The notes: a model not told the origin generated them from the sequence alone. DNA of 64,000 bases from Candidatus Methanarcanum hacksteinii (GCA_006954405.1 LVVQ01000002.1:291293-355292), one strand, 5' to 3'; numbered from the stretch's first letter, positions 1-9,308 are shown. Numbers and translations are program-made.

Positions 1-1
1 C

Positions 2-631
2 GGTGGTGTGAAAGGGGAATTACGTGTCAGGGATCTGGAATTGATCGCCGGTGTCGGGCCTTCGGAGACGAAACATCGCGAGTCCGGAGTGGTGATGATG
101 ACAGATCCTGCGAAGGTCTATTACAATCCGAGATTGGCCACAGAAAGGGAACGTGTAGCCTCATTGGTCAAAGATGGAGAGACAATAATCGACATGTTCG
201 CTGGTGTCGCTCCTTTCCCGTTGACGATCTGCAGACATGCACATCCTAAAGTCGTGTATGCGATCGATCTGAACCATGATGCGGTGGAATATGCTAAGAT
301 CAATGCAGGATTGAATCATTTCGATAACATCGTTCCATTGGAAGGGGATGCAAGAGAGGTCATCAAGGACCTTCCCGATGCTGACAGGGTGATAATGAAC
401 CTCCCTCAGATAGCACAGGATTTCTTACCGGATGCCCTATCCAAGACGAAGGTCGGCGGGACCGTCCATATGCACAAGATACTCGAACGTGCTGAGATAG
501 AGAAGTTCTGCAAAGGTCTGATCGACGATATGGGAAAGAGAGGACTTCACTGCGAGATATCCGAATTGAAGGAACTGAAAACGTACTCTCCTTCAGCCAG
601 CGTTTATGTGATAGATCTGAAAAGAAGATGA
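2..631 (+). CDS. trm5: Trm5-family tRNA (guanine37-N1)-methyltransferase, C-terminal part
   Basis: Class I SAM-dependent methyltransferase expected to make m1G37 (or a wyosine precursor) next to the anticodon of tRNAs, which prevents +1 frameshifting. The open frame continues to the left edge, so the true start and the N-terminal domains lie outside the window; the GTG at 8 is not a credible start because family sequence precedes it. Visible motifs are the substrate-side KVYYNPRLATER block, the SAM-binding DMFAGVAPF loop, the acidic AIDLN strand end and the catalytic-site NLPQ motif. It ends in TGA at a hairpin shared with the convergent dcd-like gene. Family assignment is firm; which modification it makes is inference. 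Confidence 0.88.
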   Translation, partial: GGVKGELRVRDLELIAGVGPSETKHRESGVVMMTDPAKVYYNPRLATERERVASLVKDGETIIDMFAGVAPFPLTICRHAHPKVVYAIDLNHDAVEYAKINAGLNHFDNIVPLEGDAREVIKDLPDADRVIMNLPQIAQDFLPDALSKTKVGGTVHMHKILERAEIEKFCKGLIDDMGKRGLHCEISELKELKTYSPSASVYVIDLKRR

Positions 632-658
632 TCGTCCCGCCCTTTACGACGGGACGAT
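631..658. terminator. Hairpin between convergent genes
   Basis: Perfect 9-bp inverted repeat ATCGTCCCG / CGGGACGAT with a 10-nt loop, lying between the ends of the Trm5-like gene (plus) and the dCTP deaminase-family gene (minus). Placement suggests a bidirectional transcription end or mRNA 3'-end protection. Confidence 0.55.
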
Positions 659-663
659 GGATA

Positions 664-1155
664 TCATTGTTTCTTGATCGGATCCAATACGATCCCTGTG
701 GAACCCTGATAGTGCCCGCTCCTCTTCTCATAGCTCTTCGCACTCGGGGATGCCATCTGTTCGAAGACTATCTGACAGAATCTCTCGCCTATCGGATATT
801 CTACATCATGGTCGTTCGTGTTGTAACAACCGAATGTGAGCGTTCCCTCATAACCTGCATCGATCTTACCGAACACGCCTATGAGACCTTTTCTCATCCA
901 GGTGGTCCTCATCCATAACTGTCCGCAGATGTCATCAGGCATCCTGACCCTCTCGTTGGTGGATACGAATGCCATGGTCCTTCCAGGTATCCTCACGACA
1001 CCCTCCTTATGGATCTCATCGGAACCATTGATCTTTATCTCCGATATGGTGAGATCATATCCGTTCGGTGTGAGATTCTTCTCGATGAAGTTCGAGATGC
1101 CTATGTTGCCGGTCATTATGCTTTCGGTTATGTCCTTATCAGAGAGGATGGTCAT
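664..1155 (-). CDS. dCTP deaminase / dUTPase family protein
   Basis: 163-residue trimeric dUTPase-fold protein of the Dcd/Dut family, which supplies dUMP for thymidylate synthesis and keeps dUTP low. The family core is present: NGYDLTI near the N-terminus, a QLWMRTTWMRKG block matching the substrate-binding R-S-S-x-x-R of Dcd, and VFGKIDAGYEGTL. The strand after it reads LTFGCYN, whereas E. coli Dcd has LEFYN with the deaminating Glu138; that Glu is absent. The enzyme may therefore hydrolyse dUTP only, or have moved its catalytic acid. A TATA-like ATTATATCC lies about 25 nt upstream on the minus strand, so the message is probably leaderless. Confidence 0.75.
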   Translation of the reverse strand: MTILSDKDITESIMTGNIGISNFIEKNLTPNGYDLTISEIKINGSDEIHKEGVVRIPGRTMAFVSTNERVRMPDDICGQLWMRTTWMRKGLIGVFGKIDAGYEGTLTFGCYNTNDHDVEYPIGERFCQIVFEQMASPSAKSYEKRSGHYQGSTGIVLDPIKKQ

Positions 1156-1218
1156 GATTGAAGGAATGTCTATTTTGGATATAATCCTGAGTCCCGTAAG
1201 GCCGATGGTGACGATACC

Positions 1219-1226
1219 TTTAATAT
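1219..1226 (+). promoter_or_regulatory. Putative TATA box of the Arg/Asp-rich protein gene
   Basis: TTTAATAT lies about 35-40 nt upstream of the ATG at 1261, leaving a leader of roughly 10 nt by the usual archaeal TATA-to-start spacing. The divergent dcd-like gene uses the other side of this 105-nt intergenic region. Confidence 0.4.
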
Positions 1227-1260
1227 CAAATCACCATGGAACCGTTAAGAGATAAATCCC

Positions 1261-3117
1261 ATGACCGACGAAAGAAGAGACTACGATCACAAACCTAGAG
1301 ACAGACCTTACCGCAACAGAGTGAGGAGGGACGATTCCGATGGGAACGATAGGAGAGAGCGTGGTCATGACAGAGGTCATGGTCCCGGAAGGGGTCGCGA
1401 TTGCAACGATAGGGACGGTTGCAGGGGATTCAGACCGCGCGAGAGGGATGATAACAACTCTGAATCCGATGGTCGCAAGGATTTCAGACCTCGTAACAGG
1501 GATTTCGGAGGTCGCAGAAGGGACGACGGTCGCCGTGACGATAGGTCACATAGCAGAGGGCGTTCGGATGGCAATAGAGGATACAGGTCACGTGACGGAG
1601 ATAGGCGCGGATCCGGAAGGCCATCATATGATAGGGAGGATAGGCGCCCTAGGTCATTCGGACGTGCTTCCTCGGATGACAAGTCTGCAAGGCAGAGGGA
1701 TGAGCGCGATCCGCAGGAAGACAGGAGATTCAAACTGCCTTCGGACCCGCAGAAGCTCCTTTTCAGAGGCGTGGATTGCCAAGCGAATGGAAAGGACGAC
1801 CTCGCTATGATCATGTACCTCCATGGCGCGGTTCTCATGAGCAAGGGTTGCGAGAACAACGCTCTGTCGATGTTGCGTAACATCGGAAAGAGCGGATTCG
1901 TTGAGAAAAGGGCTGCTATCGCGGACAGATGTTCGGAGGATGCGTTGGTCGAGTATGACTATCTCTGTTTCACCCTTGACAATACGTATGACCGTTCATT
2001 CTTCGATTCAAGATACTCTGATGGCAACAAGCATGCCATCTACTGTAAGATACGTTTGGAGGAGGTCGATGGAGAGGATCCCATCATAGACATCTTCGCA
2101 AGCGATTGCGATGACAACGATCCCAAGGTCATCGATGGTCTAAAGTTACTGAAGAGGAAGAAGGATTCTGTGAGATCCGCAGAGAACCTCCAGCGTTTCG
2201 AGGACAATAAGAGATCGAGACAATCCGTCCATACAAGTTTCGCACATGCGATGAAAGGAAACCAGTCCGCAGTCAAGGATTTGGAGAGATTATCATCACG
2301 TTTCCCTGAGGCTGCATTCTTCCTCGAATACATGGACAACAGGTCCAAAGGTACGGAGATGGAATGGCTGAAGGAGAAATATCCTCAATTCAAGGAATTG
2401 ATCATTTCCGAGGAATATCACTTGAACATCAAGGACACCCCGTTCGGATTGTTCCTCAGGGCGAAGAACCTTCAGGCGAAGAGGGAGGATTGGATCCCTC
2501 AGATGGTAAAGGCTGCCAAAGCAGGTTCGGACGAGGCATTGGAGGAACTGATCCCATTGATGTACAGACCAGACATCAAAAGGTCGGTCGCAGAGGTGTA
2601 TCTCGCAAGGATGGACCTCGACGGTCTGCTCTCTCTTTATTTCGACGGGTTCGATGATACGATGTATCTCGAGAAGTTCTGTCAGAGTGATAGATCCCTC
2701 ATATTGAAGGTCGGTTCAAGACTCGGTGAGCGGGATGTTGAGAAGGAGATGGATTGGTATAGGGTCAATGCAAGGAACGGATATACCGAATGCAGGAATG
2801 AGTTGATCAACAGGATGCATGACAAGAGGTACCGTTCCAAGGCCATGATCTATGCTTTACATGATAGTGGGGCTGACATGGAGGCAGCAAGACTCTATTT
2901 CGAGCTGGAGATGGAAGGTAACGACACCTTACCATCAGTGAAGTGGCTCAGGAAGGTATGTGACAAGGATACTGTCAAGGATTTCGTCCATGACCATTAT
3001 GAAAAGAAAGGAGACATGGAGACATTCGAATCCATCTTCACGGATGATGGCTACAGGAAGAAATCATTCGGTCATAAACCTTTCAACAAGAAGAAGAACG
3101 ATAAGAGGAGGAGATGA
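1261..3117 (+). CDS. Protein with Arg/Asp/Gly-rich disordered N-terminus and helical C-terminal body
   Basis: 618 residues, function unknown. Roughly residues 1-155 are low-complexity, rich in Arg, Asp, Gly and Ser (many RDR, DRR, RGR and GHDRGHG clusters) and look intrinsically disordered, like RG/RD tails of RNA-binding proteins. From about residue 158 the sequence becomes a globular, helix-rich body with several regions that look like degenerate TPR/Sel1-type solenoid repeats (for example AKAGSDEALEELIPLMY and RNGYTECRNELINRMH). The extreme C-terminus is basic again (FNKKKNDKRRR). No catalytic motif is seen. Start ATG follows a TATA-like box. It faces a large helicase gene tail-to-tail. 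An RNA- or nucleoprotein-associated scaffold is plausible but is inference from composition only. Confidence 0.75.
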   Translation: MTDERRDYDHKPRDRPYRNRVRRDDSDGNDRRERGHDRGHGPGRGRDCNDRDGCRGFRPRERDDNNSESDGRKDFRPRNRDFGGRRRDDGRRDDRSHSRGRSDGNRGYRSRDGDRRGSGRPSYDREDRRPRSFGRASSDDKSARQRDERDPQEDRRFKLPSDPQKLLFRGVDCQANGKDDLAMIMYLHGAVLMSKGCENNALSMLRNIGKSGFVEKRAAIADRCSEDALVEYDYLCFTLDNTYDRSFFDSRYSDGNKHAIYCKIRLEEVDGEDPIIDIFASDCDDNDPKVIDGLKLLKRKKDSVRSAENLQRFEDNKRSRQSVHTSFAHAMKGNQSAVKDLERLSSRFPEAAFFLEYMDNRSKGTEMEWLKEKYPQFKELIISEEYHLNIKDTPFGLFLRAKNLQAKREDWIPQMVKAAKAGSDEALEELIPLMYRPDIKRSVAEVYLARMDLDGLLSLYFDGFDDTMYLEKFCQSDRSLILKVGSRLGERDVEKEMDWYRVNARNGYTECRNELINRMHDKRYRSKAMIYALHDSGADMEAARLYFELEMEGNDTLPSVKWLRKVCDKDTVKDFVHDHYEKKGDMETFESIFTDDGYRKKSFGHKPFNKKKNDKRRR

Positions 3118-3133
3118 GGCGTCATAGGACGCC
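3118..3133. terminator. Short hairpin between convergent genes
   Basis: Perfect 6-bp inverted repeat GGCGTC-ATAG-GACGCC immediately after the TGA of the 618-residue protein gene and 22 nt before the end of the convergent helicase gene. Probable shared 3' end. Confidence 0.45.
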
Positions 3134-3155
3134 CGCTTCTCCTTCTATGGTATCA

Positions 3156-6100
3156 TCACGACAATGATTGCACGATGGACACGATCTTGTCCAATTCCTT
3201 CTCTTTGTCATTCCACCAATTGGGGCTCCATATCCTGTGGATCCTCCATCCTCTCGATTCAAGATACTTCTGTCTGTGGAAATCCCTCTCACGAGCTGAA
3301 TTGGATGAGTGATACAATTTTCCGTCACATTCTATGCCGAGGAGATATCTTCCATTCTTCTTCACGGCGAGATCGATGCTGTATCCACCGACACCGATCT
3401 GAGTGTCGACGTCCAATCCTCTATCCTTCAAAGCGTCATAGACCTGTTCTTCGAACTCGCTGTCGAATCTTACGGAACTGCCTGAATCCTGATCGTCATG
3501 GAATGAGTAAAGCACTCTCTTGGCCGCTTCCTTATCCCCGTTGCTGATGTCATATGAATACTCAAGATACTTCTTGAGGAAGAACGGCCCTTTGGATGTT
3601 ATGCCGCTGACATCGAATTCAGATGGTTTCATCGACGTTACGATCTGAATCTTCTTCTTCGCACGGGTTATGGCGACATTGAGACGGTTCTCTCCTCCCT
3701 CTTGACTGAGCATACCGAAGAGACGTCTGAAGCGCCCATCGGAATCCTTCGCATATGCGACGGAGAATATGATCTCATCACGTTCATCTCCCTGTACGTT
3801 CTCGATACTCCTGATGAATAATCCGACATCCTCTCCATTCTCTTTACGGGTGGATTCCTGTTCATATCTCGCACAGAACGCACGGTCCTTGTTGCATTCC
3901 TCCTCGATCATCCTCTCGATCAGGTCACGTTGGTTGATGTTGAACGTTATGACTCCCAAGGTCTCGTTGTTCCTTCTCCTTTCGAAGAATTCCTTGATGA
4001 GCTCTACGACCTTCTTGGCTTCCTTGACATTGCATCTATCGGCCCAGATACCGTTGACGATGTGCATCTTTATCGGAGGCTCATCCGGTTCGGCCACATT
4101 GGGCGAGACGTAGAGTCTTGCTCTGTAGAATGCGTAGTTGGAGAAGTTGATGAGCTCCTCATATCTTGAACGATAGTGATAATCGAGGAGCACAGGCGTG
4201 TATTTCGATTTAGCAAGATCCAGGAGACTGGTCTCCTCTATGGCCGCGTCCTGATCATCATCCTCGTCATCGGATGACGGATCGAACCTTCCCTTGCCTA
4301 TGCTGGATGGACGGAGCTGTTTATCATCACCTGCGATGACGACCTTCTTCGCACGATATATCGCCGGCAATCCTTTCTCCCTGTACATCTGCGATGCCTC
4401 GTCGAATATGAGGAGGTCGAACCTTCCTCTCTCGAACGGGATGATCTCGGACACCACCTCAGGTGTCATGAGCCAAATCTTGATGCCTTTGAAGAGTTGG
4501 GCGGAGAACATCTTAACGAAGAGATTCACGCTCTTCTTGCGTTTGCTCTCGACCCTGCGACGGAGTTCCTTGCATCCTTTCTTCTCGACATCGTTCATGT
4601 ATGTGGAGAGTTCTCCGTACAACAGACAATCCGTTCTCTTTATGGAGAGTTCCTTCTTCTTGGTGGTGAGTTCCTGTATCCTTCTGATGATGTTGTTGAA
4701 ATCATCGATGGTGTTGAACACCTGTACGTTGTTCTTCTTGAATTCCTCTATGTGCCAATTTATCAACTGCGAATAGAGGAGTTGATTGGCGATGTTGCCT
4801 TCTGGGTACGATGCCCTCACGACAGAGAGTACATCAAGATAATCTCTCTGAGCATCATTGATCCCTTCGTAGACGGCATTCGTTCTTATGAAGTCCTCGT
4901 AGTTGTCGATACCATACCTTACGTCACCGAATCCTCTCTGCATTATCTGACCGGTGAGTTCCTTGCTGTTGCCGTTCGGCATGTATCTGTCCACGAACTC
5001 GCGGACCTCTTTGTTCACGGAACCTTTGCTAAAGATCCTCGAGAGGAAGAATTTGTTCTTCCATTTCTCGATGTCATCGCTCACGCGTTCCATGTCTTCA
5101 GTCATCGAGCGGAGGTCGAAGTTCTTCAAACCCTTATCGAATGACGGCAGTATGGGGCAATTCTCTATGTATGATTTGTATCTGCACAGGTTATCCGTGG
5201 AGTATTGGCTGCAGAACAGGTCGTATGAACCTTTGAGATCGTTGTACCTCATCCTCGTGATGCCGTCGAATTGCGAGAGTGTCTTGTACACCTCATACTG
5301 ACGGTTGTCGTATGTCGGTATCTTGTCGTTGCAATGATACAATTGATAGGGCTCTATCCCGAACTCGTTCGGCGTGAAGAATGTGCGTGCGACATCATTG
5401 AGGCGTCCTATCTCCGCATCTATCTCCGCGGAGATGACATCTATCTCCGAACATTGCTGTGGCGTATAGCGGATGTTGATGAGATCATCGATCTGTTTGT
5501 AGAAGCTCTCCTTGTCGCCGATGTCATCTATCTGTATGGCGTATTTGGACAGGATCCCAAGACGTGAATAGACGACATCCAACGCGGTCTTCTTCTCGGA
5601 CACCATCATGACAGTCTTTCCCTTATTGACGGAATCGACGATCAGACTCGCTATGGTCTGTGATTTACCGGTTCCCGGAGGTCCCTGTATGACCAATTCC
5701 TTGGTCCTGTCTATCGTCTCGAGGACCATCTCCTGCGATCCGTTGAGGTCATTGATGTAGACCATGTCCTTCTCGGACACATCCCCTTGACTCCTGTCGT
5801 TCTTGACCTCCTTATCGCCGTAGAACGTGTCATCATATGCATCGACCTCATACGCATCGATGAGGTTGTTGAGAAGATCGTTTATCTCGTTGGATTCGAG
5901 CATCTGATCGTAGTCCTTGTGTATGGAGCTGGTCTGTATCGTGAATTTACCCAAAACGGATGCGACCTCGAGGTTGAGCTCACCGATCTCATATCTCGGG
6001 AACTCGCCTGCTTTGTAATCCTTGAACGGGACCACATCTATGTCGCCGTTCTTAGTGCGTATCATGATTCCCTCGTCAGCGTAATGTTTGATTATGGATG

Positions 6101-6884
6101 AGAGGAAATTGAGCCGATCATAATCCTCGAACTCAGGATCTGGAAGCATCTTCCTGATGTTGTTGTGCTTATGGTATGCGAGTATCAGTGTGTTGTTGAA
6201 CAATGTGCTCCTGTCCTCATCGATGCGGAGCGTGATGTGCTCAGGTGTCTTCTCTGCCTTCACCGGTATGAGCGCTAACGGGGCCCTTATCTCGAATCCT
6301 TCTCCCTGGAGCCTTCCTTTGACGAATGGATATCCTATGTAGAGATCGTTCCTTCCTTTCTCACGTATATCACGATTAGCTTCCCTGAGGATGCTTGAGA
6401 ATGCGGTGTATCTCTTGGAGTCCCTGGTGGTGTGGGAACATATGGTAATCTGACCTTTCTTTCCGAAGATGAGATCCCTGATGTCATAGTCCTTGCTGAA
6501 CAGATCCTGGGAGTATTTGGCCTGGGATTTGGCAAGATAGAGGAGCTTGTTCCTCCTGTTGATGTCGACAAGATTCTTCTCCAATTCCTTCAGGACGGAT
6601 GCTTGGTTGTCAGTCATCTGGTAGCCTTTCTGAGAATCATCGTTCGAGACGATGTTCCTCTTCACCACTTGTAAGAACTGCTTACCATATTTTTCCACGA
6701 ACTCTTTACTGACGTTGTCAAGGTTCCTCATCTCATCCAATGACCTCGGCATATTGGATGCGATGCTCTGCAATGCCTTATCCGTACAGATGGTGGCGGT
6801 CCTTCCGCTCTCTGTCGGTGTCTCTTTCCTAAGCCTGTCCCTGAGCTCAATGAGTTCTTCCAGAACCTTTTCGTTCATATGCAT
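3156..6884 (-). CDS. DUF4011-type superfamily 1 helicase with C-terminal Vsr/DUF559-like nuclease domain
   Basis: 1242 residues. The N-terminal part (about 60-360) resembles DUF4011, found ahead of Upf1-like (COG1112) helicases. Walker A is GPPGTGKS at 401-408 and Walker B is DEAS at 828-831; the conserved SF1 segments further on include VITFNINQRDLI, ENVQGDERDEIIFSV and LNVAITRAKKKI. The last ~100 residues form a PD-(D/E)XK endonuclease of the MTES_1575/DUF559 type: FEEQVYDAL, then YSIDLAV and GIECDG (E1185, D1187), then RGWRIHRIWSPNWW. This is an ATP-driven nucleic-acid enzyme with a fused nuclease; related COG1112 helicase-nuclease proteins act in anti-phage defence (for example Mokosh). 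It stands alone here, with no methylase or partner. A TATA box about 25 nt upstream suggests a leaderless ATG at 6884. Confidence 0.85.
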   Translation of the reverse strand: MHMNEKVLEELIELRDRLRKETPTESGRTATICTDKALQSIASNMPRSLDEMRNLDNVSKEFVEKYGKQFLQVVKRNIVSNDDSQKGYQMTDNQASVLKELEKNLVDINRRNKLLYLAKSQAKYSQDLFSKDYDIRDLIFGKKGQITICSHTTRDSKRYTAFSSILREANRDIREKGRNDLYIGYPFVKGRLQGEGFEIRAPLALIPVKAEKTPEHITLRIDEDRSTLFNNTLILAYHKHNNIRKMLPDPEFEDYDRLNFLSSIIKHYADEGIMIRTKNGDIDVVPFKDYKAGEFPRYEIGELNLEVASVLGKFTIQTSSIHKDYDQMLESNEINDLLNNLIDAYEVDAYDDTFYGDKEVKNDRSQGDVSEKDMVYINDLNGSQEMVLETIDRTKELVIQGPPGTGKSQTIASLIVDSVNKGKTVMMVSEKKTALDVVYSRLGILSKYAIQIDDIGDKESFYKQIDDLINIRYTPQQCSEIDVISAEIDAEIGRLNDVARTFFTPNEFGIEPYQLYHCNDKIPTYDNRQYEVYKTLSQFDGITRMRYNDLKGSYDLFCSQYSTDNLCRYKSYIENCPILPSFDKGLKNFDLRSMTEDMERVSDDIEKWKNKFFLSRIFSKGSVNKEVREFVDRYMPNGNSKELTGQIMQRGFGDVRYGIDNYEDFIRTNAVYEGINDAQRDYLDVLSVVRASYPEGNIANQLLYSQLINWHIEEFKKNNVQVFNTIDDFNNIIRRIQELTTKKKELSIKRTDCLLYGELSTYMNDVEKKGCKELRRRVESKRKKSVNLFVKMFSAQLFKGIKIWLMTPEVVSEIIPFERGRFDLLIFDEASQMYREKGLPAIYRAKKVVIAGDDKQLRPSSIGKGRFDPSSDDEDDDQDAAIEETSLLDLAKSKYTPVLLDYHYRSRYEELINFSNYAFYRARLYVSPNVAEPDEPPIKMHIVNGIWADRCNVKEAKKVVELIKEFFERRRNNETLGVITFNINQRDLIERMIEEECNKDRAFCARYEQESTRKENGEDVGLFIRSIENVQGDERDEIIFSVAYAKDSDGRFRRLFGMLSQEGGENRLNVAITRAKKKIQIVTSMKPSEFDVSGITSKGPFFLKKYLEYSYDISNGDKEAAKRVLYSFHDDQDSGSSVRFDSEFEEQVYDALKDRGLDVDTQIGVGGYSIDLAVKKNGRYLLGIECDGKLYHSSNSARERDFHRQKYLESRGWRIHRIWSPNWWNDKEKELDKIVSIVQSLS

Positions 6885-6902
6885 CCCGTTGTCGGCATAT
6901 CA

Positions 6903-6916
6903 TTTTAATTATAAAA
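6903..6916 (-). promoter_or_regulatory. TATA box of the helicase-nuclease gene
   Basis: Minus-strand TTTTATAATTAAAA centred about 26 nt before the ATG at 6884, the spacing expected for a leaderless archaeal transcript. Confidence 0.5.
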
Positions 6917-7029
6917 CGGTACAGAATGCTTCTCGAATCAACGACATAGAATGAAGGTGATTGCAATGGATTTCTGGCATAATGTTGGTAGAAGGTAATC
7001 TTTTATCGGCCATTTTCTATACGGAATCG

Positions 7030-7677
7030 ATGAAGCTAGAGAAATACGTACTCTCCAAATTCAATCCGAACAGACCAGGGGATGTGGCGTTATTCAGAGA
7101 ATTCTTGAAAGAGAATGATACTCCCGAGTGTCATCTGTTGTTCGCCGAGTTCCTGTATGCGACCGGAGAGAAGCTTCATGTGAAGGAATATGCCGAGCAT
7201 GTGATCATCGCATACAATGGCGGGGAGAGGGATGCGATCCCATATTTGGCCAATATGTATTTTTTCGGCGAAGGCATCGAGAAGGACATAGGTCTTGCTC
7301 TAGTATTATTCGAGAAATGCGGGGATGTGGGCATACCGGACGGTTACTTCTCCGTGGGTAACGAATATCTCATGGGCGTGAACGTGCCGTATGATCATAG
7401 GAAAGCGTTCCATTATCTCAAGAAAGCATCCGATGGCGGGTCTGCGAAAGGGATGAACGGATTGGGTTTGATGTATCTCTGTGGTTTCTATGTCGATAAG
7501 GATGTGAGGAAAGCAAAGAAACTCTTCGCAAAGGCAAGGATCAGGGGGAGTTCAAGCGGATATTCGAACATGATGCTGATCGATGAATGCGGACCGGAAT
7601 TCGATTACAAAGGGATGATGCTGGAGCATGGCCTCATAGAGGGATACATCGAGGGCAAGGATGCTCTTGATGAATAG
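7030..7677 (+). CDS. Sel1-repeat protein
   Basis: 215 residues from the chosen ATG. Tandem Sel1-like (TPR-type) helical repeats occupy about residues 60-185, for example YLANMYFFGEGIEKDIGLAL, the following SVGNEYLMGVNVPYDHRKAF block, and LGLMYLCGFYVDKDVRKAK, each with the small-residue/Gly-x-Gly spacing of the family. Such proteins are protein-protein scaffolds. No signal peptide. An upstream in-frame start at 6961 exists, but a TATA-like TTTTAT at about 7002 would place transcription start at or just before 7030, so the shorter form is preferred. The gene ends in TAG; reading through would add seven codons before TGA. It is divergent from the helicase-nuclease gene and may be part of the same accessory region. 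Confidence 0.75.
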   Translation: MKLEKYVLSKFNPNRPGDVALFREFLKENDTPECHLLFAEFLYATGEKLHVKEYAEHVIIAYNGGERDAIPYLANMYFFGEGIEKDIGLALVLFEKCGDVGIPDGYFSVGNEYLMGVNVPYDHRKAFHYLKKASDGGSAKGMNGLGLMYLCGFYVDKDVRKAKKLFAKARIRGSSSGYSNMMLIDECGPEFDYKGMMLEHGLIEGYIEGKDALDE

Positions 7678-7731
7678 GATCATATTCTTTTGTTTTGAAA
7701 ATACGATGTCATCGAGATCGTATCAATATGA

Positions 7732-9308
7732 TCAAAGTCTGATCATGGCCCTCCCATCGAATCTCTTATTGGCGCTGATGATGACGTCACCATTATCCTT
7801 CACGGAGATAGCAGCGTCTATGTCCGCCCATGCATCTCCTTTCTTTCTCTGAATACTGCATTTCGGCGTCGATCCTCTATGGTGTTTCTTCATAGGGATG
7901 ATGAGTTCGAAACCATCCTTGTCCTCGATCCAATCATCCTTGTTGAACATGAACTCATACGGCATCCCTGACGTGTTGATGTAATCATCATTCGTATGTG
8001 TGGTCTTCTTTCTTTGGATGTTCTCAACGAGATAGAAAGGGATGAGGGCCCTGCTATCAGTCCTCTTAGGCACACTTTTTGAGACTACGACTCCCCATGT
8101 TATTCCATATTTGTTCTGATATCTGTTGAGGGATTCCATGGAGAAATTAGTGCCTGATTTGACCTCTATAGGGACTGATCTGCCGTCGATGGCCGATATG
8201 AGATCCACCTCATACTTTCCATCTTTCCAGTAATACAGGTTTTCTGCACCAGCCGACATCAGCTCGCATACTGTCAGATTCTCATACATACCTCCCTTGT
8301 ACAGGTGTGTATCGTCGTTCTCTGTGATCATCACTCCTGCAGGATGGCCTGCCATGGCTCTCAAAAGACCTATGTCGCACATGTAGAGTTTGTATTGTGT
8401 ATCGTCCTGTTCAGTCGACGGCGGATACGCATGTCTCTTTATATGATTCACTTTGTAGATTAGATGGGCATTGGTCAACCATTGGACAGGGCCCCTGAAA
8501 TCCTCAGACCTTCCGTCTTTTTTGAGATCTTTGAAGATGAACTTACGGTTCTCTCTTGAAAGGAATGAAGGAAGGGATGTCCATATGGATGTGAGAATCT
8601 CTACCATGTTTCCTCCGTGCTTTGCGAAATCCCTCTCGTAGTTTTGGAGCAGTTCCTTTTGCAGAGAATCCACCTTGTTGATGTCGTGATGCGATATCCA
8701 TGTTTGAACGATCTCCGGCATCCCTCCGACTATGCAGTAGTCTCTCATCAATCTCAGTAGGGTCTCATGGACCGGTTTGGATATCTCATCGGGATCTGGA
8801 TCCGATTGAATGAATTCGGCCAAGGATTTTTCTCCTTCGGCCATGAGGTATTCGCAGAAATTCATAGGGAACATGTGTTTGGTATCTATTTTGCCGACTG
8901 GGAAGGATGCTTTGGATTTCATTATCCCAAGAAAGGAACCGGCACACGCCACATGTAGTTCTGGCATGTGCTCATGGAAATATTTCAAAGAGGTGATCGC
9001 AGGTTCGCATTCTTGGATCTCATCCAGTATGAGCAGAGTATCTCCCGCGACTATCCTTACGCTCTTCAGTAATTCGATGTCGCGTATTATCTTGGACGGT
9101 TCCATGTTGCTGTCGAATAATTCATTCAGTTCAGGGGACTCTTCAAATTGCAATAGACGCAATTCTTGAATTCTTTAGAACCGAATTGCTTTAGAAGATA
9201 GGTCTTTCCGCATTGACGTACACCATCGAGTATGAGGGGTTTGTGATTGGCATCATTCTTCCAATCGACTAATTCTTCGTAGATCAACCTCTTCATGAAA
9301 TGATACAT
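7732..9308 (-). pseudogene. AAA_14/DUF4143 ATPase broken by a single-base frameshift
   Basis: Archaeal/bacterial P-loop ATPase with an N-terminal AAA_14 domain and C-terminal DUF4143 domain. The N-terminal piece (9308 to about 9140) holds Walker A GVRQCGKT; the rest (from about 9150 down to 7732) holds LLILDEIQECEPAI (Walker B), FCEYLMAEGE, and the DUF4143 EVDLIS...VPIEVKSG nuclease-like motif, then about 120 extra residues. The two frames meet in minus-strand TGCAATTTGAAGAG: adding one base after AATTT would give CNFEESPELNE and restore the protein. So it is a recent 1-nt deletion, a sequencing error, or less likely a programmed shift. A TATAAATA box 25 nt before the second Met (9296) favours that start. 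A paralogue lies at 10107-11390. Confidence 0.8.
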
